DNA of 20,102 bases from CAYNTC01 sp964432925 (GCA_964432925.1 CAYSPM010000036.1:1-20102); one strand, 5' to 3'; positions 7,820 to 15,734 are shown, numbered from the stretch's first letter. Notes: generated by a model from the sequence alone, not told the origin. Made by a program: numbers and translations.

Positions 7820-7905
7820 GTAGGGTGAGGCTCGCCCCACCAAAACTAATTTATTTTCTATTTGGTGGGCTAAAGCTTGCCCGCCTTTGGCGGTGCCCAC
7901 CCTAC
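7820..7905. repeat. GTAGGGTG...CCACCCTAC palindrome with nested 20-base insert
   Basis: This is the same family as the element at 2747-2813, here between the deacetylase-like gene and the 160-codon frame. Compared with that copy, 20 extra bases at 7875-7894 containing the small palindrome CCGCCTTTGGCGG sit inside the loop of the inner hairpin. This is a repeat inserted into a repeat. Confidence 0.75.
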
Positions 7906-7917
7906 GAGGCTACTTTG

Positions 7918-9198
7918 CTAAACAAAGCCACCGATTAACAAATCAGCAACTGTTACAACCTCGATATGACCACTGTCGCGTTTGGCTGCGACATTATCAA
8001 CGTGAGCTTCAAAGTCACTCTGTGTAAATGACTCAAAGCTATGCCAACCGCTTATCGCAAGACCGTTATCGCCCGTGTCACTTGATACATTGATAAGCGC
8101 TGTGTTAGCGTCTTCGGTGCTATCAAAGGGACCTGTGTTTAACAAATCAGTGCGATAAGGTGCGATTGACTTAGTCGTGGTTATTCGCGGCGAAGTCAGG
8201 CGAATCTGGTCGACGTATGTACCCAATAGCTGATAGATGCCTTGTGGCTTCCAAGCAGCTGTTCCGTCCGGCAACGCCCAAAGTCTTGCACCATCGCCGA
8301 ACCCGTTAGCCGCCAGCCATTCCGCCGCCTTGGTTATGTCTGTGACCATCTCGTTTAAGCTTTTGTCTTCGGTCTTCCAGCCAAGTGAGTTGTAGCCATG
8401 GTTCGCTATTATGTGCCCTGCATCGTGCATTCTGTGCAATTGCTCCAGTGTCAATCGGCCGGAGTTTCCGATGCTGGTCGGTATTACGTAGAACGTTCCG
8501 CACATCCCCTTGCTAGTCAGATACGCCGCCATCTCGTAATGCTCATCGTAGTTGTCATCAAAAGTGAATGAATAGTAGGCCTTACTTGGCCGTGCGATAA
8601 ACTCTATTTGGTCGACAGTCACAGCCGGTGTATATGAGGTACCGCCTGTGTTGATCCTTACTCTGACAATGTCGATATTGCTCCAGCTCGGCGAACCTGT
8701 AGTGCTGAAATGTGAGGGGGACAGAATAACCGTGTGCCAGCCGGCCCAGCGAGGAGTGTTGTCCTGAAAACTGACCACGAAGAAATCCGACCAGCTATCG
8801 CTTGCGTCGTTCAAGTAAATCGCCAACGACGTTATGTTCAAATACGAGCTGTCCCCGCTACCTTCATGAACATAGAACCGAATCTTTACGAAAGGCGCTT
8901 TACTATCACCGTCTGTTAAATCCTGCCCTGAGCCGAAATCATAATTCATAAATCCTGCTGTTGCTGTATCGCTGATCTGAAGCTTGACCGACTGTTTGTT
9001 GTCCATGCCACAGATGTAATTATCCATATCGTTGCTTACGGTACCATTTACTACCGACCAATCTCCGGCATCATCGCAGGCCAGAGTTTTTATGACTGTA
9101 CATGGCCAGATACGTTTTTGGGACTGAGCTCCTGCTATTAAAGGCAGAAATCTTCGCTCCACTTTTGCGCGATTAGCCAGATTAGGGCTTACCAACAT
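7918..9198 (-). CDS. Virion-associated polysaccharide deacetylase-like protein
   Basis: The protein has 426 residues. Residues 40-200 form a beta-sandwich, probably carbohydrate-binding. Residues about 207-426 are a NodB/polysaccharide deacetylase domain: the metal and catalytic motif FTFDD (213-215), then IIANHGYNS with His267, GWHSF (His386) and HIEVVTVADL (His411). In active family members a second metal-binding histidine follows the first by four residues; here that position is Ser271, so metal binding may be altered. There is no signal peptide, which fits delivery as part of a virion rather than secretion. The likely role is deacetylating or binding the host capsule or surface glycan during adsorption. 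AAGGAG precedes ATG 9198. Confidence 0.8.
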   Translation of the reverse strand: MLVSPNLANRAKVERRFLPLIAGAQSQKRIWPCTVIKTLACDDAGDWSVVNGTVSNDMDNYICGMDNKQSVKLQISDTATAGFMNYDFGSGQDLTDGDSKAPFVKIRFYVHEGSGDSSYLNITSLAIYLNDASDSWSDFFVVSFQDNTPRWAGWHTVILSPSHFSTTGSPSWSNIDIVRVRINTGGTSYTPAVTVDQIEFIARPSKAYYSFTFDDNYDEHYEMAAYLTSKGMCGTFYVIPTSIGNSGRLTLEQLHRMHDAGHIIANHGYNSLGWKTEDKSLNEMVTDITKAAEWLAANGFGDGARLWALPDGTAAWKPQGIYQLLGTYVDQIRLTSPRITTTKSIAPYRTDLLNTGPFDSTEDANTALINVSSDTGDNGLAISGWHSFESFTQSDFEAHVDNVAAKRDSGHIEVVTVADLLIGGFV

Positions 9199-9251
9199 CG
9201 TTATCTCCTTGCAGCATGAAGACTTCCAAGCTGAATTATCGAATCCATTGT

Positions 9252-10040
9252 TTAGGTCTCTTCGGTCCAGGTCCCGTTTTTGGCGATTGTTGCCCAGTCG
9301 CCATTTGGATCGGCTACCACAGTAAGAGCTGCACCGATGGTGTTAGCTGATTTGTATTTGTCGGCAGTCTGGCCACTGTCATCTCTAATCGCCGCTGAAC
9401 CCGGATCAATACGCAGTTCTTGTGATGCCTGAACCACGAAGGTAAATATCGTTCCTGCTGAGGCTGATGCGGGCAGAGAGAGTGTCACTGTCCCCGTGGC
9501 GTCCAGGTTGTTGTGAACACTGCCGGACTGTGATTCCGTGAGTGCATCGTCGCTCGTATGCGCCTCGATGTTTTTCTTCGTACCGCCGGCACCATGAGGC
9601 ACTACAAAATTATGCCCGGTTCTGCAATCGGTTATCGAGTCGATGTCACCGGCCGAGGTGCTCACTATCGCCAGTCTTATATGAGCAGTGTTCGCCATGT
9701 CAGGGAAACTATCGTACTCATCAGTGACGAGAGCGCCGGCTGAATCCAGATAGATATAGATGTTTGCCTTGTCGTCCTCTAAAGTGTTTGCCGATGAGCC
9801 GGTGTAACTAATTAGTTGCGTGCCCAGCCAGAACTTTCCAGCCTTGACCCCGATATTTAGTCCGCCCTCATCGTAGACTCGTAAATCATTTGCTCGTCGG
9901 CAGGCCAGCAACAGCCTGTACAACAGCTTTCGAAAGTGCAAGTAATATGGTGCCGTGCCGGTCGGAATATACTCAACGCCGGTTTCGCTCTCAGATTGCA
10001 TGTTCAACAACTCGTTGTCGGATGGATAAACTTCAGCCAT
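9252..10040 (-). CDS. Tail fibre or appendage protein
   Basis: This 262-residue protein has no leader. The N-terminal half contains LHFRKLLYRLLLACRRANDLRVYDEGGLNIGVKAGKFWLGTQLISYTG, a pattern common at the attachment end of phage fibres. The second half is a beta-rich tip: VTLSLPASASAGTIFTFVVQASQELRIDPGSAAIRDDSG and a Gly/Asp-rich end. AAAGGAG lies upstream of ATG 10040. It sits directly before the deacetylase-like gene, so the two may form one adsorption apparatus. The assignment rests on composition and context; I do not recognise an enzymatic motif. Confidence 0.65.
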   Translation of the reverse strand: MAEVYPSDNELLNMQSESETGVEYIPTGTAPYYLHFRKLLYRLLLACRRANDLRVYDEGGLNIGVKAGKFWLGTQLISYTGSSANTLEDDKANIYIYLDSAGALVTDEYDSFPDMANTAHIRLAIVSTSAGDIDSITDCRTGHNFVVPHGAGGTKKNIEAHTSDDALTESQSGSVHNNLDATGTVTLSLPASASAGTIFTFVVQASQELRIDPGSAAIRDDSGQTADKYKSANTIGAALTVVADPNGDWATIAKNGTWTEET

Positions 10041-10064
10041 TGCGTGCTCCTTTACTTGCCATGT

Positions 10065-10098
10065 TTAGCCCCCAAATTTACTTTGGGGGTTGTAACCC
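10065..10098. repeat. TTAGCCCCCAAATTTACTTTGGGG palindrome
   Basis: The arms CCCCCAAA and TTTGGGGG flank a short loop. It covers the stop codon and last codons of the 267-residue gene (its final residues LQPPK come from this element). Close copies are at 13252-13307 and in part at 11976-12041. Confidence 0.75.
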
Positions 10099-10881
10099 TT
10101 CGGGTGTTTCCATGTACAGAATCAATTCGCCGGTTTGCTTATCGAACGATATGATGCTTAGCTTCTCAGCGGGCCTTGCCGCCGGTGTCATGGTTACAGG
10201 ACCAATTTCACTTGCGTTACTTTCATTGCCGCGCTCGTCGGTAACTTTCACACCGAATTTGTAGGCGCCCAAGGGCATCGGCTGGCTCACCCACTCGATG
10301 GTGTCTGCGTCCAGGCCGAACTCGCCGTTACCGAAACTTCCCTTTGCGAATCCCACCGCCGCGGGCGAGTCCCAGCCGAAGTCACCCAGAGCAAATTTGC
10401 TCATTCCGAAGCCGGCCTTATTTAGCCAACTCGGCCAGACCAATAACGGCGTTTTGTTGACAGGCTCTTCGTAATCGATCTGACCGGTGCCACTATCGCA
10501 ATAAATGTTTAAAGTAGCACCCATCGGCAGAGTCTGGCTTCGCGGCAGTTTTAGCTTCACACGTCCGCTGTCGGTCGGCAATAGTCCAATCTCATCACTA
10601 AATTTAAGGTGAGCTTGTTCGGGCTTAACAGCAAAGACCTCGATGCGAACAGCGGATTCCATAGACGTGGGTATCTGTACAACCATTTCGCGCTGGTCGC
10701 CATCGATGGTCGTCCCAGCGTACCGACTATTTACATAAATCTGATAGAACATGTTGCTTAAACTTGAACGCCATCTCACAAGTGCGGTGCGCGGCGATGC
10801 AAAATAAACACCATCCAACCAGATACCCGCGGGCAGCTCGCAAATCCTCACAAAATCTATACCTTCGCCGGTAAGTGACAT
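10078..10881 (-). CDS. Phage tail protein with fibronectin-like modules
   Basis: The protein has 267 residues. Beta-strand-rich segments (ALVRWRSSLSNMFYQIYVNSRYAG near 33-56; GAYKFGVKVTDERGNESNASEI) look like fibronectin type III-like modules. Residues 126-140 carry IYCDSGTGQIDYEEP, shared with the LamG fibre protein. A central Gly/Phe-rich stretch, FGMSKFALGDFGWDSP to GSFGNGEFG, may be a flexible linker. The ATG overlaps the TAA of the preceding 125-residue gene as TAATG, indicating translational coupling. The C-terminal residues LQPPK fall in a dispersed palindromic repeat, so the original end of the protein may have been replaced. Confidence 0.65.
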   Translation of the reverse strand: MSLTGEGIDFVRICELPAGIWLDGVYFASPRTALVRWRSSLSNMFYQIYVNSRYAGTTIDGDQREMVVQIPTSMESAVRIEVFAVKPEQAHLKFSDEIGLLPTDSGRVKLKLPRSQTLPMGATLNIYCDSGTGQIDYEEPVNKTPLLVWPSWLNKAGFGMSKFALGDFGWDSPAAVGFAKGSFGNGEFGLDADTIEWVSQPMPLGAYKFGVKVTDERGNESNASEIGPVTMTPAARPAEKLSIISFDKQTGELILYMETPEGLQPPK

Positions 10882-11258
10882 TATTGCCGAACCTTTAACT
10901 GCATATAGACGATTTCATAATCAACTTCCACGCCGCTGCCGCTTATTCGCTGCTGGCCTACCTTGAACATATCCATCTGAAGATTATCAAATTGCTGTCC
11001 GCTGCGTGTTGTCAATGTGTGCGTTTTGCCGTCAATCAAAGCCGATATTGCGTTGACTTGTGCGGTAAGCTGGGCTGTGCTTTTGGCTCGCAGCACACCT
11101 TTTTGCTTTATAGTCCTGCCACGTCCGCCTAGATCGATGCTCAAAGTCCCGTCCAAACCGGGAACCGCTTTTAACATCGATTCCCTCTTGAAACTATCAG
11201 GTTCGATTTTTAACTGCTCGTCTTCAAACACAACCTGTCCATCGATCGTCACGTTCAT
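10881..11258 (-). CDS. Small phage tail-type protein
   Basis: The protein has 125 residues, with no leader. The pattern GLDGTLSIDLGGRGRTIKQKG, then IDGKTHTLTTRSGQQFDNLQMD and VEVDYEIVYMQL resembles the N-terminal domain of phage tail and baseplate proteins that replace an oblique ring of the tail (Dit or circularisation N-terminal-like fold). This is an impression from pattern, not a certain match. AAGGAAG precedes ATG 11258. It is coupled to the 267-residue gene downstream and follows the connector-like gene, a position typical for the first tail genes. Confidence 0.6.
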   Translation of the reverse strand: MNVTIDGQVVFEDEQLKIEPDSFKRESMLKAVPGLDGTLSIDLGGRGRTIKQKGVLRAKSTAQLTAQVNAISALIDGKTHTLTTRSGQQFDNLQMDMFKVGQQRISGSGVEVDYEIVYMQLKVRQ

Positions 11259-11276
11259 CCGCTCTTCCTTTGCTGA

Positions 11277-11933
11277 CTAATCACGCACCATTCTTATTGA
11301 CGCACCGACTCTCGTGACATCAGCTACACCATCTGAGCCGAGGTCGATACTGAGCCGACAACGCTGCCTGGCTTTTTCAAATTGTTTTTGATAATGCAGG
11401 CTCTTCTTCCAGTAGTTATCATCTTCCGCTTTGCTGGCGTGAATCGCATATACACTCGATATGGTGGCAAAGACAGATGCTCTCCTGAGAACCTCCGTAT
11501 CGAGAATATCACCTGCATCGACGTCGCTTGCCGGATTGCCGGGCTGGATATCGAAATACTCTGTCAATCTGAAGCCGGCCTCTGTTGCCTGCGGATCGAA
11601 CGTACTTATACGATAGCTTATGTCACTCGCACCGGGCGGTGCCACGGCTGGATCACCAAAATCCGACCTTATCACCGAGACCGTAAGCTGCGTCGCTGAG
11701 TCCACTGAGACTATTTCGTATGCCCCATCCAGTTGGCCGTCAGCGGACCGCATATATATGACCCCGCCCGCGGCGATATGCGCAACCACGAAATCAGCAT
11801 CGTTTACGGTAAACGTCGTTGTGCTAAGTGTCCCGTCTGCTCCGGTCGCGAGAACCTGCCACGGCAGATGCAACTGGCCAAACAGCATCGGCTCGTATTT
11901 GAGAATGTCCGCATCACTTGAGAACTTAACCAT
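11277..11933 (-). CDS. Head-tail connector-like protein
   Basis: The protein has 218 residues. The N terminus (VKFSSDADILKYEPMLFGQLHLPWQVLATG) and the C-terminal helical segment (WKKSLHYQKQFEKARQRCRLSIDLGSDGVADV) fit the small adaptor proteins that follow capsid genes and recruit the tail to the portal. A beta-rich middle (FTVNDADFVVAHIAAGGVIYMRSADGQLDGAYEIVSVD) looks like an inserted domain that reads a surface. It lies directly downstream of the capsid gene, the canonical place for connectors. AGGGG precedes ATG 11933. No enzymatic motif is visible, and the exact family is uncertain. Confidence 0.65.
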   Translation of the reverse strand: MVKFSSDADILKYEPMLFGQLHLPWQVLATGADGTLSTTTFTVNDADFVVAHIAAGGVIYMRSADGQLDGAYEIVSVDSATQLTVSVIRSDFGDPAVAPPGASDISYRISTFDPQATEAGFRLTEYFDIQPGNPASDVDAGDILDTEVLRRASVFATISSVYAIHASKAEDDNYWKKSLHYQKQFEKARQRCRLSIDLGSDGVADVTRVGASIRMVRD

Positions 11934-11946
11934 TCTTGTCCCCTGT

Positions 11947-12041
11947 GTAGGGTGGGGCTTGACCCACCGGTAAAAACTTTGGGGGTTATAACCCCCAGGA
12001 TAAACCCTTCGACTTCGCTCAGGGCAGGCCTGGGGGCTAAA
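11947..12041. repeat. Compound palindromic repeat between capsid and connector genes
   Basis: Three repeat types are joined here. Positions 11947-11968 match the left half of the GTAGGGTGG element with three mismatches in 22. From 11976 to 12041 runs the GGGGGTTATAACCCCC / CTGGGGGCTAA element also seen at 13252-13307. Positions 12006-12029 are a 24-base insert (CCTTCGACTTCGCTCAGGGC plus four bases) that is absent from the 13252 copy. Confidence 0.75.
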
Positions 12042-12055
12042 CGTCCCCCTGGTCG

Positions 12056-13210
12056 TTAGCTGGTACTGAGGTCCCGAATAAGCCCATGGGCGGCTTCATT
12101 CTTTAGTTCGAGCGTGTACTCGCCAATCAGCTCACCACACTCGTAGTCGCCGCCGCTTGCCAGAGGCTTAAAGTGGAAACTACGCCCAACTAAAGGCAGC
12201 ACACTGACTCGTGAAGAATCCACGAGTAACGCCGCATCCTGCGGCATCCATCGGGTGGTGACAATCCTGCAAACGCCGAAATCGCTTTCATAGATGCTAA
12301 TCATGTCGGTGAAGGTGGTCTCAGTTGCTGAGTAGGTTCGGCTGTCAGAGCAGAACGCATTTATCTTTCGCTTCTGAAAACCGCCCACTACTATCAAGTC
12401 CACGTTGCCGTTACTGTTTTCCCAGATGTTTCGCAGCACGTAGTTTATCTTTGCCTCATCAAGGTCGGCGCCTGAAGGAAAACCACTGTCACCTGTATGA
12501 AACACATTGCTCGAGAGATGTTGATTGATTCCCTTCATACTGCGTCTTACCGAGCCGCTACCCTGTGGATCGCTTGTAGGCTGACCACCGTTTATGACGG
12601 TATTCTCAAGGTCCCGCAGTAGTTCCCGTATTCGTTCCTGCTTTTGATAATCCATCTCGTCAGCAAGCCCAAGTTGTCTGGCAGCCATATCTGTGCCGCT
12701 GACCTCCACCACAGCGGTGTATATCTGCGTGTAGTTTCCGCAGCGTGTGCGGTTCGTAAACCTCACGGCAGGCTTATCTGAACCTTCAAGAGCAGCGTTT
12801 CCCAGAATGTTGATCACTTGGTTGTCAGCGAGATTCTCTGACGTTGTGCTCGCGTATCCGCGAACAACCGTCAATGTATCGTTGGCCACCGCCGTTACCA
12901 GCATCAGTTCCTCGCTGCCCTCGACCTGAATCTGATCACCTACACGGAACCTGTTGCCGTGATCTACGTCGAACTCCGTATCACTGGCCGGATCGCTCCA
13001 GGTGCTGTCGTTGATTGCGTCCTTGTTTGGAAGAAGATCATCCTCTAGCCACTCATGATGTGTGCTGGTTGCTTCTCTTAATGGATCACCCAGAGCATCC
13101 AGCAGCGGTGTCTCATAGGGCGATACTATTCCGATCAAATCTGATACATCTTCGGCAAGTTCTGGTAGTGTTGAACCCGCCGAGTAAGTTGCTTTGCCAG
13201 TAAATGCCAT
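12056..13210 (-). CDS. Major capsid protein, SU10/DUF5309 type
   Basis: The protein has 384 residues. It has the pattern of the SU10-like major capsid family (PF17236, formerly DUF5309): an N terminus rich in loops (LIGIVSPYETPLLDAL), a domain with HEWLEDDL and NRTRCGNYTQIY, then RRSMKGINQHLSSNVFHTG, DLIVVGGFQKRKINAF and the end GGDYECGELIGEYTLELKNEAAHGLI. An inserted beta-rich segment near residues 85-135 (FRVGDQIQVEGSEELMLVTAV) may be a surface domain. AGGAG lies eight bases before ATG 13210. It forms the HK97-fold icosahedral shell. It follows the scaffold-like gene and precedes the connector, the expected order in a head module. Confidence 0.88.
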   Translation of the reverse strand: MAFTGKATYSAGSTLPELAEDVSDLIGIVSPYETPLLDALGDPLREATSTHHEWLEDDLLPNKDAINDSTWSDPASDTEFDVDHGNRFRVGDQIQVEGSEELMLVTAVANDTLTVVRGYASTTSENLADNQVINILGNAALEGSDKPAVRFTNRTRCGNYTQIYTAVVEVSGTDMAARQLGLADEMDYQKQERIRELLRDLENTVINGGQPTSDPQGSGSVRRSMKGINQHLSSNVFHTGDSGFPSGADLDEAKINYVLRNIWENSNGNVDLIVVGGFQKRKINAFCSDSRTYSATETTFTDMISIYESDFGVCRIVTTRWMPQDAALLVDSSRVSVLPLVGRSFHFKPLASGGDYECGELIGEYTLELKNEAAHGLIRDLSTS

Positions 13211-13251
13211 TTTTCTTTCTCCTATGACTTTGCGTATATACCCTGCAATAA

Positions 13252-13307
13252 TTAGCCCCCAAATTTACTTTGGGGTTATAACCCCCAGGATAAACCTGGG
13301 GGCTAAA
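13252..13307. repeat. TTAGCCCCC...GGGGGCTAA palindrome between scaffold and capsid genes
   Basis: The outer arms TTAGCCCCC and GGGGGCTAA are perfect inverted repeats, with an inner pair GGGGTTATAACCCC. Its right end supplies the TAG stop of the scaffold gene on the minus strand (13303-13305). Copies of the same family lie at 10065 and 11976. Confidence 0.8.
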
Positions 13308-13851
13308 GGAAATTTCTTCGTAATTTCAGGTACTCCTGCAGATCCACTCGATTGCCGCTTCTGACTGCCTTTTTAGCCGCACCTTCAAGTGCCGCCTGGC
13401 TGTGTGACATTCGCTCCTTGGCACCAGCCGTCTTTACGGGTGTCACCGTTTCGCCAGCACCGTCAAACAGATACTGCTTTTCCTTTTTGAGCTGGTTTAT
13501 TATATCATCCACATCCGCTTTATCCGCCGTAGGTTTGGCGGATTCGGCGTCGCTTTGCAATCTGGCTTTGGCAATCAGAACAGCCGTCTCCAGGTCCACA
13601 GCTCCAGCAGCGGTGAGTCTGCGAGTTAGCTTCTGTTCCGTTTGTAAGCTGTTTAGCTGCTCGGAAAGCTCGCTTACTTTTTGATTTGCCGCTGCAAGTT
13701 GCTCACTGAGGACTTCGGTCCTTTTCTCGGCACTCTGTGCCCGTTTACGATAGCGGATCGATTCCGCTACTGGAACAAGCTTCAGATCGTCACGGTCACC
13801 TTGCTCCATCGTTGTCTCTGACAAAGCCTCGTTCGCGTCAATCGAACTCAT
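13303..13851 (-). CDS. Capsid scaffold-like protein
   Basis: From ATG 13851 this gives 182 residues. I choose that start because AAAAGGAGG lies six bases before it; an ATG 36 bases further upstream (MNTKQQIPKGG) has no ribosome-binding site. The protein is charged and strongly helical, with a coiled coil near AQSAEKRTEVLSEQLAAANQKVSELSEQLNSLQTEQKL. It has a basic C-terminal tail (KKAVRSGNRVDLQEYLKLRR), typical of scaffolds that touch the capsid protein and then are lost. It lies between the portal and capsid genes, the usual scaffold position. No protease motif is visible, so removal during maturation, if any, would need another protein. Confidence 0.75.
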   Translation of the reverse strand: MSSIDANEALSETTMEQGDRDDLKLVPVAESIRYRKRAQSAEKRTEVLSEQLAAANQKVSELSEQLNSLQTEQKLTRRLTAAGAVDLETAVLIAKARLQSDAESAKPTADKADVDDIINQLKKEKQYLFDGAGETVTPVKTAGAKERMSHSQAALEGAAKKAVRSGNRVDLQEYLKLRRNFL

Positions 13852-13901
13852 AAAGCCTCCTTTTGGAATTTGTTGTTTTGTGTTCATCGTTCATCGATGA
13901 A

Positions 13902-15425
13902 CTACGAACTCTCATAACCTAATTCTCTGAGCACCTGCTCAGTCGGCACGCCCAACTCTTTTTTTATCTGAGCCTCTTTTAGTTTTTCTGTCATGTTCTC
14001 CGGCAGCGGACTGGGAAATATGATATCAAGCTGCCTGTCTTCGTTGCTGCTGTTGTATATATTTGCGGTATCTAAAATGCTAAGAACCATCTGGCTAATC
14101 TTTTTCAGGCCCTCGCTGTAAGTAAATTTCTTTCGCTCGTTTTTCGAGAGCATCCCCATAAGCGTCAGCTTAAGCGCCACTGCGCTTGTGAGATTACCGA
14201 GCCTATTCTTCAGCACTCCTGCTACCACCGGCGTCACTCCGCTGACCTTATCCATAGCTTCTCTAATCTCCGCGATGTGCAGGTCCTCGCTCGGCGAAGC
14301 CGAATCTCCGCCAAACTCTTCAATCGAGGCATCCGGATTGTCTGTGTACCACATTCTGCCCGGCGAGATGGGCTTATCTTCAAAGCCTTCAATGCCCTTA
14401 CCCAAGTACATTTTGAAAGACTGGAACGTAATCCTGCTGGCCCTATCACTTAGCCGCGTATTGAGTTCATCTTGTAGAGGTATCAAAGGCTCAACGTCGC
14501 TCAGACCTTCGTAGTAGTAAGGCTGAGCAATATTCTGAATATGCACCACCGGCAGAAAACCCCAGGGCAGTTCTCCCTCAGCCATTAGTTGTTTATCATC
14601 ATACCTTTGCCACGCTACAGCCGATGTAATCTCTGTTACCGCAACCACCCTGCGAGTATCACCACTTGTTCTGCCAGCCGAGAGTATCCGTGACAAAAAT
14701 GAGCGGTTTCTATTCAGAGCGTTTTTTCTTTGATAGAAGTGCTGCACATAGTATCGAATCTGTCTGTAATCGTTCTCATCCAGAACAGGCAGTGCTCTTG
14801 GTGCTTCAACCAGTTCCAGTTCGATTGTCTGTGCCAGTTGCAGCACATTTTCAAGTGGGAGGGTTTGGGAGGAGGAGGAAATGTGTTTGATGATTTCTTC
14901 GCCAGGCCTGACGAAACAATCGACGAAACCGTACACACTTCCGAGCACCGCCATATCCTGGAAAAATCCGATACCGCCGTTGGCCGAGAACAATGCCCGC
15001 AGTATCGACTCAATTTCTGCACGTTTTTGGCCATCCGGCGATTTCGAGACAAAGCTAATCGGTTTACCGAAGAGAAAATCCACTGCTGCGTTTATTCTCC
15101 AGCCAATGTCATTCTCTATAACGACTTCCTTTCGCTGCACATCCTTAACAGGTCGTGAACCAAGAAGGCCCGCCGTACTTGAATGAGCTAATCCTGTTAT
15201 TCTCGCGGGCAGCCCATACTCCTGAGCTTGAAAATAGCATCGCCCTGAGCGATTAACTTTTCTATCTACTGCGCCGATTCCAACAGCTTCTAACATGGGA
15301 TTTGCGTAGTATTGCCATAGCTTGGAAAATTGCCTGTGAATATCTGTCGAGCGCTCATCAACCAACCATTCGATATAGTCCGCGTCGAGCTGTTGGTCGT
15401 TGAAAATCTTTAGCTCAAATCCCAT
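13902..15425 (-). CDS. Portal protein, SPP1 gp6-like
   Basis: The protein has 507 residues, the usual portal length. The N terminus begins with the short helical segment typical of portals (IEWLVDERSTDIHRQFSKLWQYYAN). Later blocks match the SPP1 gp6-like portal pattern: WRINAAVDFLFGKPISFVSKS, then LPVVHIQN, GLSDVEPLIPLQDELNTRLSDRASR, SFKMYLGKG and VSGVTPVVAGVLKNRLGNLTSAVALKL. The portal forms the ring through which DNA enters and leaves the head. AAAAGGAG precedes ATG 15425. It is the first gene of the minus-strand block; a terminase gene is expected just upstream but none is present there. Confidence 0.88.
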   Translation of the reverse strand: MGFELKIFNDQQLDADYIEWLVDERSTDIHRQFSKLWQYYANPMLEAVGIGAVDRKVNRSGRCYFQAQEYGLPARITGLAHSSTAGLLGSRPVKDVQRKEVVIENDIGWRINAAVDFLFGKPISFVSKSPDGQKRAEIESILRALFSANGGIGFFQDMAVLGSVYGFVDCFVRPGEEIIKHISSSSQTLPLENVLQLAQTIELELVEAPRALPVLDENDYRQIRYYVQHFYQRKNALNRNRSFLSRILSAGRTSGDTRRVVAVTEITSAVAWQRYDDKQLMAEGELPWGFLPVVHIQNIAQPYYYEGLSDVEPLIPLQDELNTRLSDRASRITFQSFKMYLGKGIEGFEDKPISPGRMWYTDNPDASIEEFGGDSASPSEDLHIAEIREAMDKVSGVTPVVAGVLKNRLGNLTSAVALKLTLMGMLSKNERKKFTYSEGLKKISQMVLSILDTANIYNSSNEDRQLDIIFPSPLPENMTEKLKEAQIKKELGVPTEQVLRELGYESS

Positions 15426-15457
15426 ACCTGCTTCTCCTTTTAGGGCTTAACTTCATA

Positions 15458-15473
15458 CCGGCTTTATTGCCGG
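15458..15473. other. Hairpin in the leader of the portal gene
   Basis: CCGGC-TTTATT-GCCGG forms a perfect five-pair hairpin some 30 bases before the portal start. It has no T run, so it is not an evident terminator. The rest of the 15426-15751 gap holds no gene and no convincing promoter. Confidence 0.4.
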
Positions 15474-15653
15474 CAGGCAGCAATCTATAACTGCTTCCAC
15501 AATTGGACGAACCTGCATTATCTTTGCGAAAAAGATGCCCTTTGCAGAAATCATACGGAGGCTAATCCGTTGCCATAAAAGCAGTAAAAAAATTCTTGAG
15601 ATTTGTCGTTTTTGATGTGTCGCTATCTGCACGATTTTGCGCAAACCCGTGCA

Positions 15654-15697
15654 GGTAATTGGTCAACCATTTAACCAGTCGCTTGGGGACCAGTTAC
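15654..15697. repeat. GGTAATTGGT...ACCAGTTAC palindromic repeat, copy 1
   Basis: The left arm GGTAATTGGT is identical to 18834-18843. The block at 15675-15697 matches 18860-18882 at 19 of 23 positions. It is a dispersed palindrome between the sugar kinase and the portal gene. Confidence 0.7.
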
Positions 15698-15720
15698 TAT
15701 CACCTTTAGAGGACTTTGGG

Positions 15721-15734
15721 ATGACATCCGTCAT
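15721..15734. other. Short hairpin downstream of the sugar kinase
   Basis: ATGAC-ATCC-GTCAT is a perfect hairpin after the kinase stop on the minus strand. It lacks a T run, so it is at best a weak terminator. Confidence 0.3.

Noticed and set aside
15453..15644. Small minus-strand frame of 63 residues before the portal gene
   Set aside because: It lies in a leader with hairpins, and shows no family resemblance and no ribosome-binding site.
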